A DNA stretch of 64,000 bases from Kistimonas sp964291485 (GCA_964291485.2 OZ220224.1:2232001-2296000), one strand, 5' to 3'; numbered from the stretch's first letter, positions 1 through 8,088 are shown. A program made the numbers and translations. Notes: generated by a model not told the origin, from the letters alone.

Positions 1-24
1 ATCTTTTGGCGGCTCGCTGACCTG

Positions 25-735
25 TTACTCAGATTGTGTCGTATGGTAGAGCCGGTTGAAAAGGCGTGTACAGTTTCGGTCGGCGAGGCGGTAGAGGCTC
101 GCAGGACGGTTGCTGCCGCGGCGCTTCTGGCCGCTGTCTTCTAATAGATTGCCCGCCAGAAAGCGGTTGCGGATAGAGCGCATGGGGGGCGCCTTGCCAA
201 GAATGATTCGAAAGGCATCCCGGATATCCGCGAGAGTGAAGAGTTCAGGCAGGAGGTAAAGAGGAATTGTCGTGTATTGGATCTTGCTTTGTAGTCGTCT
301 GATCGCTTCTTCTACCAATGCGGCATGATCGTAAGATAGCGCGCATACAGGGCTGCCATCCTGAATATCACACCAATACGCCGATGGACTATCGGAGATA
401 GTCAGATCTGCCCCGAGCAGGGCGCAGTAGACAACCGTCAGTGACCAGCCCCGGGAATCCCGGTAATGGTTGCCAATGGAGGCGACCTGTTCAAGATAGC
501 CCGGTTCGGCATTGATTAATGTGCGTATCTGCCGGCGAGCTGCGTCATCCAGTTCATTGTCCAGTTCTGGTTTGATTCTGCCTGCCGGTAGGGCCGGTTT
601 GACGGTAGTCGCTTGTGCATCCGGCAGGCGAGTCAAGACCTGGAGTTTTCCTTCGAGTATCCGAAATGCCGCCACATCAACGGAAATCAGTGCCGTCGAC
701 ACTGACATGGCGGTGGTTGTCCTTTCTGTTGGCAT
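25..735 (-). CDS. nrtR: NrtR-type transcriptional regulator of NAD salvage
   Basis: The 236-aa protein has the NrtR architecture. An N-terminal Nudix-like domain (about residues 15-150) begins with an ISVDVA strand followed by a segment ending LQVLTRLP. A C-terminal winged-helix region (about 155-230) has a Tyr/Leu-rich stretch and ends RPASLYRLA. The Nudix box is degenerate, with no intact GX5EX7REUXEE, as expected for a sensor rather than a hydrolase. In the NrtR family ADP-ribose is the effector and salvage or NAD synthesis genes are repressed. The gene is divergent from pncA-pncB, and a perfect palindrome lies between them. The ATG at 735 has AGAGAG upstream; an internal ATG at 708 is possible. 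The name rests on architecture plus neighbours. Confidence 0.85.
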   Translation of the reverse strand: MPTERTTTAMSVSTALISVDVAAFRILEGKLQVLTRLPDAQATTVKPALPAGRIKPELDNELDDAARRQIRTLINAEPGYLEQVASIGNHYRDSRGWSLTVVYCALLGADLTISDSPSAYWCDIQDGSPVCALSYDHAALVEEAIRRLQSKIQYTTIPLYLLPELFTLADIRDAFRIILGKAPPMRSIRNRFLAGNLLEDSGQKRRGSNRPASLYRLADRNCTRLFNRLYHTTQSE

Positions 736-818
736 GAATCTCTCTATAAGCCGTTGTTTGCTCTGCTTGCCAGGAACCGGCTGAAACCCTTTCGTCAGTA
801 TACCTGTACTGTGTTATC

Positions 819-847
819 TTGACAGGTTAATGAACTATATTCACTAT
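819..847 (+). promoter_or_regulatory. Candidate sigma70 promoter of pncA-pncB
   Basis: A perfect -35 TTGACA lies at 819-824. A weak -10 CACTAT lies 17 bp further on, at 842-847. The -10 falls inside the 41-bp palindrome, so a repressor bound there would block RNA polymerase. On the other strand TATACT at 802-797 may be the -10 for nrtR, but no good -35 is seen for it. The spacing is read directly; promoter activity is inferred. Confidence 0.5.
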
Positions 848-868
848 GTTAGTGAATATAGTTCATTA
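828..868. promoter_or_regulatory. Perfect 41-bp palindrome, probable NrtR operator
   Basis: The left arm TAATGAACTATATTCACTA (828-846), the 3-nt centre TGT and an exact reverse-complement right arm (850-868) make a 19+3+19 inverted repeat with no mismatch. It lies between divergent nrtR and pncA, covers the probable pncA -10 and ends 15 nt before the pncA ATG. NrtR regulators bind palindromes upstream of NAD salvage genes, so this is the obvious operator. It is longer than a typical single operator and would also form a strong hairpin in any transcript starting upstream of it. Confidence 0.8.
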
Positions 869-883
869 TGTGATCAGGTGGTT

Positions 884-1534
884 ATGCGGAAGCTGGGTAG
901 TAGAGAGCGGACGGCAGCCTTTGATGTCGATGCACAGAAGTGTTTCACACCGCTTTGCCCGCAGGAATTACCGGTTCCGGAAGGCCACTTGATAGTGGAG
1001 GAGCTGAACCGTCAGGCTGCCTGTGCCCATTATCGCATTGGCTCCAAAGATGCTCATCCGCCATCGGCGGTATGGATTGCGGATACAGAGCGGCCGGTAT
1101 TGTCACCGGTTGCCGGGGATAATGTCGATGTCCGTTGGCCGATTCACGCTGTGCCCGGTACGCAGGGTTTTGAGTTGCTGGATGGGTTGCCTGATATCGC
1201 GGGGTATGACTTCTTCGTCTGGAAGGGCGTTGAACCCGATATGCATCCTTATGGCGCCTGTTACCACGACCTGGCAGGGCAGCGCAGTACGGGGGTTATA
1301 GAATTCCTTCGGCAGCAGGAAGTCGATACGGTGTTGGTCGGCGGGTTGGCGCTCGATTACTGTGTCCGGATCACTGTGCTGCAATTATTGAAGGCTGGCT
1401 TTCGGGTCATTGTGAACCGCGCGGCCTGTCGGGGGTTAGCCCCGCATTCGTCGGAGTCTGCCTGCCAGGAAATGAGTGAGGCAGGTGCTGAATTTATTGA
1501 TTCTGTCAGTGATTTTGATGGTGTTGATGACTGA
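884..1534 (+). CDS. pncA: Nicotinamidase (cysteine hydrolase family)
   Basis: Hydrolyses nicotinamide to nicotinate and ammonia, the first step of NAD salvage in the cytoplasm. The 216-aa protein has the expected motifs: the catalytic Asp in FDVDAQKCF (Asp16), a metal-site Asp-x-His in SKDAHPP, the second His in WPIHAVPGTQG, the catalytic Lys in FVWKG, and the nucleophilic Cys in GLALDYCV. The frame is open from an ATG at 830, but that start lies inside the palindrome and lacks a ribosome site. The ATG at 884 has CAGGTGG just upstream and gives a normal family length. pncB follows after 42 nt, so the two probably form one NrtR-controlled operon. Confidence 0.93.
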   Translation: MRKLGSRERTAAFDVDAQKCFTPLCPQELPVPEGHLIVEELNRQAACAHYRIGSKDAHPPSAVWIADTERPVLSPVAGDNVDVRWPIHAVPGTQGFELLDGLPDIAGYDFFVWKGVEPDMHPYGACYHDLAGQRSTGVIEFLRQQEVDTVLVGGLALDYCVRITVLQLLKAGFRVIVNRAACRGLAPHSSESACQEMSEAGAEFIDSVSDFDGVDD

Positions 1535-1576
1535 CGGTATCGGTTTTTTTGTGATTATAAAAGAGCAGATCGTTGT

Positions 1577-2755
1577 ATGACCGGACCGGTTATTTCGTCG
1601 TTACTGGATACGGATTTTTACAAGTTCACCATGCAGCAGGCGATTTTTCATCATTACCCTGATGCGCTGGTGGAAGCCCGCTTTCATTGCCGAACGAATA
1701 CCAATCTAGCGGCACTGGCAGAGCGTATTCGTGAGGAAGTGGTTGCCTTGGCAGACCTACGTCTTTCGCCAGATGAACGACAATGGATGGAAGCGACGGG
1801 CCTGTTTCAAAAGGATTACCTGGATTATTTGCAGACCACGCGCCTGGATCCGGACTGCGTCACCATCCGTGCCGGTACGCAGGGGTTGGAAATTGATATC
1901 CGTGGCAGCTGGCTGGAAATCACCCTGTTTGAAATCTACATTCTGGCGATCGTCAGTGAGTTGTATGGCCGTTATCTTGAGCCGGTCATGAATCTGGATG
2001 AAGGGCGTCGTCGGCTGTCCGATAAGCTGGATCAGGTTCGTGGGGCCGCCAGTCAGCGGATTTACGATGGTTTTAGTTTTGTGGATTTTGGTACCCGCCG
2101 ACGTTTCAGTGGTGCCTGGCAGCGCGAGTTGATTGCCTGTCTGGCTGAGTCCGTGCCGAGTCAGTTTACCGGGACCAGTAACGTGATGCTGGCCCGTGAG
2201 TTTGGATTGCGTCCTGTGGGGACGATGGCGCATGAATGGTTGCAGGCGCACCAGGCACTCGCACCCGATCTGGGCTCAAGTCAGAAGCAGGCGCTTAAAG
2301 TCTGGCTGGAAGAGTATGGCGGTGAGCTGGGTATCGCCTTGACGGACACCATTAATATGGATGCTTTCCTGAATGATTTTAATCGGGGGCTGGCCCAGGC
2401 TTATCAGGGAATGCGCCATGACTCAGGTGACCCCATTGTCTGGGGGGAAAAAGCGATATCCCATTATGAATCGCTGGGTATTGATCCTTTAACACGAACA
2501 CTGGTCTTCAGTGATGGGTTGAATCTCGATATGGCGCTAAGCATATTCCGCCATTTTCGTAATCGAATTCGGGTCAGCTTTGGGATTGGAACCTGGCTGA
2601 CCAATGATGTTGGTGCATCTCCCCTGAGTATCGTGTTGAAACTGGTGAGTTGTAACGGCCAGCCCGTGGCGAAGATTTCTGATGCGCCAGGTAAGACGTT
2701 GTGCCTTGATCAGGGCTATATTGCCCAGCTACGCCACGTCTACGGGTTGTGCTGA
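1577..2755 (+). CDS. pncB: Nicotinate phosphoribosyltransferase
   Basis: Makes nicotinate mononucleotide from nicotinate, PRPP and ATP, and so uses the product of the pncA gene just upstream. The 392-aa length is normal for the family. Motifs seen are an N-terminal LLDTDFYKFTMQQA, the FVDFGTRRR segment, GTMAHEW with the His that is phosphorylated in the family, and the C-terminal FSDGLN/FGIGTWLTND phosphate-binding region. Nothing appears truncated. It is probably co-transcribed with pncA and under NrtR control. Confidence 0.97.
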   Translation: MTGPVISSLLDTDFYKFTMQQAIFHHYPDALVEARFHCRTNTNLAALAERIREEVVALADLRLSPDERQWMEATGLFQKDYLDYLQTTRLDPDCVTIRAGTQGLEIDIRGSWLEITLFEIYILAIVSELYGRYLEPVMNLDEGRRRLSDKLDQVRGAASQRIYDGFSFVDFGTRRRFSGAWQRELIACLAESVPSQFTGTSNVMLAREFGLRPVGTMAHEWLQAHQALAPDLGSSQKQALKVWLEEYGGELGIALTDTINMDAFLNDFNRGLAQAYQGMRHDSGDPIVWGEKAISHYESLGIDPLTRTLVFSDGLNLDMALSIFRHFRNRIRVSFGIGTWLTNDVGASPLSIVLKLVSCNGQPVAKISDAPGKTLCLDQGYIAQLRHVYGLC

Positions 2756-2768
2756 TTTGTAACTTCCA

Positions 2769-2789
2769 GCGTATCCCGCTAGGATACGC
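2769..2789 (+). terminator. Hairpin after pncB (weak terminator candidate)
   Basis: GCGTATCC, a 5-nt loop and GGATACGC form a perfect 8-bp stem 13 nt past the pncB stop. No T-tract follows, so it may be a pause or mRNA-stabilising hairpin. It lies directly upstream of the riboswitch. Confidence 0.35.
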
Positions 2790-2796
2790 ACCTGTT

Positions 2797-2945
2797 ACCG
2801 GGGAGTAGCCTGCTCCCGGGAGTCGTCTGTCGGCTCCCTTGTAGCGTGATCGTCAACACACTTGGCCCTCATGGTCATGGCGATTGCGACCTGCCGGAAC
2901 CTGTCACGGGTTCCCTGGTTTGGCAAGACCGGAACGCGGTATCCT
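2797..2945 (+). promoter_or_regulatory. yybP-ykoY (manganese) riboswitch
   Basis: This leader of the GDT1-family gene carries the conserved yybP-ykoY elements in order. GGGGAGTAGC lies at 2800-2809, then a GC-rich stem-loop (CTCCCGGGAG around 2813-2822), then CGTCAACACACTTGG at 2851-2865 (cf. CGTCAACATACTCGG in E. coli leaders). A variable hairpin (GGAACC...GGTTCC, about 2896-2915) and GGCAAGACCGG at 2922-2932 close the aptamer. The class binds Mn2+ and switches on Mn2+ exporters such as mntP and GDT1/UPF0016 genes, which fits the downstream gene. The 3' boundary is approximate. About 65 nt separate it from the start codon, enough for an expression platform. Confidence 0.85.
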
Positions 2946-3009
2946 GACTCCGAGGGCGGGCAGGGTAGTGTGTTCCGATGTTGTCAGACCCGCCCTTCTG
3001 GAAGTTTTC

Positions 3010-3564
3010 TTGGACGCATTGCTTGTCTCGACATTGAGTGTCGCTATCGCAGAAATTGGTGATAAAACCCAGTTGCTGGCGTTGGTCCTGGCCTGCCGCT
3101 ATAGACGCTTCTGGCCCCTGTTCTGGGGTATTCTGATTGCCACGCTGGCGAACCATGGGCTGGCCGGACTGGCCGGGCAGTGGCTGGCGGGTGTCTTCTC
3201 ACCGGAAACTCTGAAGCTGCTGGTGGCACTTTCCTTCATCGGGGTGGGACTGTGGACGCTGATTCCCGACAAGGTGGATGAAGAAAGCGATAACAAAAAG
3301 CAGCTGGGGCCATTTCTGGCAACGCTGGTGACTTTCTTCCTGGCGGAAATCGGGGATAAGACACAGGTGGCAACGGTTATTCTGGCCGCGCGTTATGATG
3401 CGCTGCTGATGGTGGTGGCCGGTTCAACGCTGGGCATGATGCTGGCTAACATTCCGGCGGTCTGGGTGGGCTGTCGCGCCGGTGATCGTTTCAAACTGCA
3501 ATGGGTGCGATTTGTGGCAGCGGCACTCTTCATTGGTCTCGGTATTTTCAGCCTGTTTGGCTGA
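3010..3564 (+). CDS. GDT1/TMEM165 (UPF0016) family Mn2+ exporter
   Basis: An inner-membrane cation transporter of 184 aa, a normal bacterial length, with the hallmark duplicated signature EIGDKTQ. One copy lies near the N terminus (AEIGDKTQLLAL) and one in the second half (AEIGDKTQVAT). Each half has three hydrophobic helices around the acidic motif. Bacterial members export Mn2+, and the riboswitch in front supports that role here. The open frame extends to 2884, but that part lies inside the riboswitch. The TTG at 3010, preceded by GGAAG at 3000-3004, is the best start and begins exactly at the family N terminus. TTG is a weak codon, which suits tight control. Confidence 0.9.
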   Translation: MDALLVSTLSVAIAEIGDKTQLLALVLACRYRRFWPLFWGILIATLANHGLAGLAGQWLAGVFSPETLKLLVALSFIGVGLWTLIPDKVDEESDNKKQLGPFLATLVTFFLAEIGDKTQVATVILAARYDALLMVVAGSTLGMMLANIPAVWVGCRAGDRFKLQWVRFVAAALFIGLGIFSLFG

Positions 3565-3610
3565 TAAACGGGTTGCAAACGGGCGTGCTTTCAGGGAGAA
3601 TGCATCCCGC

Positions 3611-3640
3611 TGCCGACGAGCTCTCAGTCGGCATCTTTAT
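3611..3640 (+). terminator. Terminator after the Mn2+ exporter gene
   Basis: TGCCGAC (3611-3617), a 9-nt loop and GTCGGCA (3627-3633) form a stem followed by TCTTTAT. It lies 46 nt after the exporter stop and just before the 4.5S RNA gene. The T-tract is short, hence moderate confidence. Confidence 0.5.
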
Positions 3641-3755
3641 GGCGGACCTTGCCGGTCCCCCCGCAATGAGCAGCTGTGAACTCCGCCAGGCCCGGAAGGG
3701 AGCAACGGTAGCAGTGCGCGCATGTGCCGGGGTGTGGCTGGTAGGGGACGCCTCC
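3641..3755 (+). ncRNA. ffs: 4.5S RNA (signal recognition particle RNA)
   Basis: The RNA partner of Ffh in co-translational membrane targeting. The apical core is unmistakable: GCCAGGCCCGGAAGGGAGCA at 3685-3704, with its GGAA tetraloop, then GTGCGCGCATGTGCCGGGGT and GTGGCTGGTAGGGG. This closely follows the E. coli 4.5S sequence. The 5' GGCG pairs with 3' CGCC to close the rod. The ends are set by this pairing and may be off by a few bases. dnaX lies downstream. Confidence 0.93.
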
Positions 3756-3994
3756 ATTATCTTCTGCTCTACCTTTACCCTCATTTCTATCCCTTTTAAC
3801 GATTTCATGCTGTGGCTTCGTGCATTGCCGGGGTGATTTCAGTTAGCATATAACGTTGTAATTGCCTGAGTGTCTTCCTGTCACCGTTGTGGAATGATCT
3901 GTCGTCTGTTGCGGTTTCCCGGCTAAAGTGGGGCTGCAGGTTGGCTGGCATTTAAATTCGTGTCCGGAATTGTCCCTGGAGTAATGAATCGCCA

Positions 3995-5902
3995 ATGAGT
4001 TATCAGGTACTTGCCCGAAAGTGGCGCCCCCGTACCTTCAAGGAGCTGGTAGGACAGGTGCATGTCCTGCAGGCGTTGATCAATGCCCTTGATAGTGGCC
4101 GGCTTCACCACGCCTATCTTTTCACGGGTACCCGGGGTGTCGGTAAAACGACCATTGCCCGTATCCTGGCCAAGTGCCTGAACTGTGAGACAGGTGTCAC
4201 CTCAGAGCCCTGTGGGCAGTGTTCCGCCTGTTGTGAAATTGATGAAGGGCGTTTTGTTGACTTGATTGAAGTCGACGCGGCTTCCCGTACCAAGGTGGAA
4301 GATACCCGTGAACTGCTGGATAACGTGCAGTATGCGCCCACCCGTGGCCGCTTCAAGATCTACCTGATCGACGAAGTGCATATGTTGTCCCAACACAGTT
4401 TCAATGCACTGCTGAAAACGCTGGAAGAACCGCCCCCCCATGTGAAGTTTCTTCTGGCCACTACCGATCCGCAGAAACTACCTATCACCATCCTGTCTCG
4501 CTGCCTGCAGTTCAGTCTGAAGAACATGTCACCGGAAAAGGTCGTGGGGCATCTGCAGGATGTGCTGGATAAGGAAGGTATTCAATACGAATCCAGTGCC
4601 CTCTGGCAGCTGGGGCGTGCGGCTGATGGCAGTATGCGTGATGCGCTCAGCCTGACCGACCAGGCGATTGCTTTCTGTGATAACACGATTACCGAGCAGG
4701 GTGTCAGCGCCATGCTCGGTACCATTGATCGAAGCCTGGTGCTGAATGTTGTGTCGGCACTGGCGACCGGTGACGCCGCAAACGTCTTGAGTACCGTGGC
4801 TGGGCTGGCGGAACATGGGCCGGACTATGCCTCTGTATTGGCTGATATGCTATCGGTTCTGCACCGGGTAGCCATTGCGCAGGCGCTTCCTGATGCCGTG
4901 GATAACAGTCAGGGGGACCGAGATAACGTACTTTCCCTGGCGCGACAGATGACGGCTGAGGATGTGCAGCTTTATTACCAGTCTGGCCTGATTGGGCGAC
5001 GGGACCTGCCGCTCTCACCTGATCCGCGCACAGGGTTTGAGATGGTGATGCTGCGTATGCTGGCCTTCCGGCCCGACGGTGTTCCTGTGGCGCCGGTGCA
5101 ACCGCTGCAGCAGGGCAGAGCATCGGCAGGGCAAATGGATAGCAGTCCTGCAGTGTCGCAGCCTGAACAAAGCGAGCGTGAAGAGCCTGAGCCTGCGGTT
5201 GGAATTGCTCAAGGGGTGCCGGAACCTGTTCAGCAGGATCCTTCGCCTTTGCCAATAGTCGATCCTGAGACGTTCAATGCTTTGGCTGCAGAATCGATGG
5301 AAGAGGAGCCGTCGCTGCAAGAACCTGTTGTTCTGGATGAGCCGGTGACAGTGAATCCCGAACCGGAGCTTGAGTACCCGGTCGCAGTTACCTTGCCAGA
5401 GGTTGTGACGCCTGACTTACCCGTGACTTCTGATGCTACAGCACAAGAGAATGTCTCTCCGGAGCCAACGGCTGAAGAAGTATTGCCGCCGTCAACAGAG
5501 CGGCTACCGTTGTCTGCTTTAACACCTGATAGCTGGATTGCGGTATTTCAGGAACTGCCATTGGCCGGTGTCACTCGTACAATTGCTTCCTACTGTTTGC
5601 TGGAAGCCGTTGATGGTCATCGTTTGACTATGGTGCTTGACCAGAACCACGATACCTTATACAACGACACTCATCGTCTACGTATGGAGGCGGCGCTCAG
5701 TGAGTATTTTGACACGGCGGTGACGTTGGCAGTGACTCCCGGCGTAGCTGATCGGGAAACCCCGGCGGCCTGGCGTGAGCGGCGTCGACAGGAGCGGCAG
5801 CAGGAAGCTGTAAACAGTATTTATGCCGATGAGCGGGTGCAGACACTGGTCAGCACATTCTCCGGCAGCATTCTTGATCATACAATTGAGCCGATCGACT
5901 GA
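3995..5902 (+). CDS. dnaX: DNA polymerase III tau/gamma subunit
   Basis: The clamp-loader ATPase and organiser of the replicative polymerase, 635 aa. The N-terminal AAA+ part has Walker A GTRGVGKT (45-52), a zinc site of four Cys (64, 73, 76, 79), Walker B LIDEVH and the SRC sensor region. A long acidic, Pro/Glu/Val-rich linker (about 370-490) precedes a C-terminal domain that would bind DnaB and the alpha subunit. I see no A-rich slippery heptamer, so a shorter gamma form made by E. coli-style frameshifting is not supported. The start is odd: a 4-codon mini-ORF (ATG at 3984) ends in a TGA overlapping the dnaX ATG, and GGAG at 3978-3981 sits only 2 nt before the mini-ORF. Confidence 0.96.
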   Translation: MSYQVLARKWRPRTFKELVGQVHVLQALINALDSGRLHHAYLFTGTRGVGKTTIARILAKCLNCETGVTSEPCGQCSACCEIDEGRFVDLIEVDAASRTKVEDTRELLDNVQYAPTRGRFKIYLIDEVHMLSQHSFNALLKTLEEPPPHVKFLLATTDPQKLPITILSRCLQFSLKNMSPEKVVGHLQDVLDKEGIQYESSALWQLGRAADGSMRDALSLTDQAIAFCDNTITEQGVSAMLGTIDRSLVLNVVSALATGDAANVLSTVAGLAEHGPDYASVLADMLSVLHRVAIAQALPDAVDNSQGDRDNVLSLARQMTAEDVQLYYQSGLIGRRDLPLSPDPRTGFEMVMLRMLAFRPDGVPVAPVQPLQQGRASAGQMDSSPAVSQPEQSEREEPEPAVGIAQGVPEPVQQDPSPLPIVDPETFNALAAESMEEEPSLQEPVVLDEPVTVNPEPELEYPVAVTLPEVVTPDLPVTSDATAQENVSPEPTAEEVLPPSTERLPLSALTPDSWIAVFQELPLAGVTRTIASYCLLEAVDGHRLTMVLDQNHDTLYNDTHRLRMEAALSEYFDTAVTLAVTPGVADRETPAAWRERRRQERQQEAVNSIYADERVQTLVSTFSGSILDHTIEPID

Positions 5903-5976
5903 TTCTCGGCCGTTGAACGACAAAATACCAATATCAGATCTGTTATACAGTGCAGGTCGGTCATTATGAGGTGGAT

Positions 5977-6303
5977 ATGTTGAAAGGTGGTATGGGCAAC
6001 CTGATGAAGCAGGCTCAGCAGATGCAGGAGCAGATGCAGAAAATGCAGGAAGAGCTGGCCAACGCCGAAGTGCAGGGTGAGTCCGGTGCCGGGTTGGTGC
6101 AGGTGGTCATGAATGGGCGTCACGATGTCCGTCGTGTCACCATCGACCCTAGCCTGATGACCGAAGAGAAGGAAATGCTTGAAGATCTGCTGGCTGCTGC
6201 AGTAAACGACGCTGTGCGCAAGTTGGAAAAGAACCAGCAGGAACGTATGGCTGAATTGACCGGTGGTATGGGTTTGCCAGCCGGCTTCAAGATGCCTTTC
6301 TGA
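5977..6303 (+). CDS. ybaB: YbaB/EbfC family nucleoid-associated protein
   Basis: A small DNA-binding protein of 108 aa, encoded between dnaX and recR in many bacteria. The N terminus is the usual GNLMKQAQQMQEQMQKMQEE coiled helix, followed by the short beta segment with VVMNGRHDVRRVTIDPSL. The open frame runs from a GTG at 5950, but the ATG at 5977 has AGGTGG in front and starts where the family starts. recR follows 13 nt after the stop, so dnaX-ybaB-recR probably form one operon. Confidence 0.95.
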   Translation: MLKGGMGNLMKQAQQMQEQMQKMQEELANAEVQGESGAGLVQVVMNGRHDVRRVTIDPSLMTEEKEMLEDLLAAAVNDAVRKLEKNQQERMAELTGGMGLPAGFKMPF

Positions 6304-6316
6304 GACACGCTAAACT

Positions 6317-6919
6317 ATGTCATTCAGTCCGCTAATTGTTCGCCTGATGGAGACGCTGCGCTGTTTGCCGGGTGTCGGACCCAAGAGCGCCCAGCGTATG
6401 GCCATGCATCTGCTCGAGCGTGACCGGGAAGGGGCATTGGCACTCGCAGAGACGCTTCAGGCCGCCATGGAGGGTGTAGGGCGCTGCAAGCGGTGTCGTA
6501 CACTCACAGAAACCGAACTCTGTGCGATCTGTTCCAGTCATACGCGGGATCAGCGATTGCTCTGTGTCGTTGAGACGCCCGCCGACGTGCTGGCCATTGA
6601 GCAGGCAGGCAGTTATCGCGGCTACTACTTTGTCCTTATGGGGCATCTGTCGCCCATTGATGGCATTGGCCCGGATGATATCGGTGCGCCTGAATTACTT
6701 CGTCTGCTGGATGAGATTGAGGTCGAGGAAGTGATTCTGGCGACCAATCCAACCGTAGAAGGGGAAGCGACGGCCCATTATCTGGCGGATCAGGTACGTC
6801 GTCGTGGGCTAAAGGTTTCACGTATTGCCCACGGTGTGCCACTGGGTGGTGAGTTAGAGTACGTCGATGGCGGTACACTGACCCACGCCTTTGCCGGGCG
6901 GCGGGAAGTTACTGCCTGA
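6317..6919 (+). CDS. recR: Recombination mediator protein RecR
   Basis: Acts with RecO, and with RecF at gaps, to load RecA on SSB-coated DNA. The 200-aa protein has an N-terminal helix-hairpin-helix (CLPGVGPKSAQRMA), a zinc-finger pair in CKRCRTLTETELCAIC, a Toprim domain beginning with the CVVETPADVLAIE segment and containing ATNPTVEGEATA, and the C-terminal GVPLGGELEYVDGGTL. Everything needed is present. It is the last gene of the dnaX-ybaB-recR group and ends at a terminator hairpin. Confidence 0.97.
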   Translation: MSFSPLIVRLMETLRCLPGVGPKSAQRMAMHLLERDREGALALAETLQAAMEGVGRCKRCRTLTETELCAICSSHTRDQRLLCVVETPADVLAIEQAGSYRGYYFVLMGHLSPIDGIGPDDIGAPELLRLLDEIEVEEVILATNPTVEGEATAHYLADQVRRRGLKVSRIAHGVPLGGELEYVDGGTLTHAFAGRREVTA

Positions 6920-6926
6920 TTGTAAG

Positions 6927-6966
6927 TCCGGCTATCCATTGGTATGGCGTAGCCGGATGTATTATT
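6927..6966 (+). terminator. Terminator between convergent recR and the 6973-7974 gene
   Basis: TCCGGCTA (6927-6934) pairs with TAGCCGGA (6950-6957). A smaller CCAT/ATGG stem sits inside the loop, and TGTATTATT follows. It lies just past recR and may also stop transcription from the opposing gene. Confidence 0.55.
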
Positions 6967-6972
6967 CCGTTA

Positions 6973-7974
6973 TCAATTGTTATTTCCCGCCTCTATCGCT
7001 TTCAGCATGGCCCTTACCTTGGCCATTTCCAGACTTTCTTCAGCGTTGGCTGGAACGATGGCGTTTGCTTTTCTCAGCAGTTGCTTAATTTTGTCTGTCT
7101 CTTTGCTTCCATGCAGACGACTCAGGGCGATGCTGTATTCCAATGGGATGACCGGTGGCAGTGGGGTGTGATTCATCGCCTGTTCAAACCATTTACGCAT
7201 GGTTTTTTCATTGGCACCGTAGGTCATCCTGCCAACCAGTTTACCGGCTTTCTCGATAATTCCTGCGTGTACACCGCCCAACGCCGCAGCACCGAACAGG
7301 TGGTTGGGTTGCAGGGACATTAACTGTTCAAGATCTGATTTCATCGGGCGGGTGTAACCGGTTGCCAGGGCTTCACTTAAGCTGAGATCCTCGGCAATGC
7401 GGGCTTTGGCATAGGCGTTACTGAACAAGACATAATGAGTGACAGGCTGGTAACCACGCAGACTGTCAGAGAGCGAAATCACTTCCCGTAGAAGATCATG
7501 CTTTTCCTGTGGCGATCGCGCTAAATGCTGGGCGTAAATGCATTGTGCGTAAAGCGCTGGGATGTAGCCAGGTGGGCCTAATGCTATTCCGAGCTGTTTG
7601 GCCTCTTGGAATCGACCCTCGAACAGGGCGCGCCAGGCATCCTGTAGCTGTGCCGCGTAGCGTTGATATTGCGAATTACTGATTGTCTTGTGATCGATAG
7701 TCTGACCATTTGTGCTGTCGGTTTTGTTGGGTGTGCCAGTAATCATGTTGGCCAGTTCGGGGTGGCTGGTCACCAGGCTTTTCAAATAAGTGAGGTCAGG
7801 AAAAGGCTCATTAATACCCGTAGCGAGGCGATGCCAGTGTTGTTTGAGTTTATCACTGCTGTAATCATATTGCGGTAGCGTTTCAGGATAGCTAGCCCAT
7901 ACATCGTTTGCCTGTGTGAGGCGCGACAGCGTGGCCAGGAAAAATATCAGCAGGAGAAGTGGTAATTTTCGCAT
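6973..7974 (-). CDS. Exported protein of unknown function with helical repeats
   Basis: A 333-aa protein I do not recognise by name. A clear signal peptide (basic start, then LLLLIFFLATLS, cleavage near Ala22) sends it to the periplasm. The rest is helical and reminiscent of TPR/Sel1-type repeats, with segments such as DAWRALFEGRFQEAKQLG, ALYAQCIYAQHLA and LFGAAALGGVHAG. This suggests a solenoid that binds protein partners, which is inference only. It is a single gene, convergent with recR, with no operon partner. The cyclophilin gene upstream on the same strand is separated by a hairpin. Confidence 0.8.
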   Translation of the reverse strand: MRKLPLLLLIFFLATLSRLTQANDVWASYPETLPQYDYSSDKLKQHWHRLATGINEPFPDLTYLKSLVTSHPELANMITGTPNKTDSTNGQTIDHKTISNSQYQRYAAQLQDAWRALFEGRFQEAKQLGIALGPPGYIPALYAQCIYAQHLARSPQEKHDLLREVISLSDSLRGYQPVTHYVLFSNAYAKARIAEDLSLSEALATGYTRPMKSDLEQLMSLQPNHLFGAAALGGVHAGIIEKAGKLVGRMTYGANEKTMRKWFEQAMNHTPLPPVIPLEYSIALSRLHGSKETDKIKQLLRKANAIVPANAEESLEMAKVRAMLKAIEAGNNN

Positions 7975-8088
7975 TACCCGCCCTTTGTCTTTTGAACAAT
8001 TATTGTTATGGGAAAAAGCCGATTTTGTCTTGTTTTTTGAGAGGATAGTAACAAAGCTTCAGCGGTTTGGGTTGACCTCCCTGACAGA

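Noticed and set aside
830..883. Eighteen extra N-terminal codons of pncA
   Set aside because: They lie in the palindrome, have no ribosome site and precede the family N terminus.
2884..3009. Forty-two extra N-terminal codons of the Mn2+ exporter
   Set aside because: They overlap the riboswitch and do not resemble the family; the TTG at 3010 has a ribosome site.
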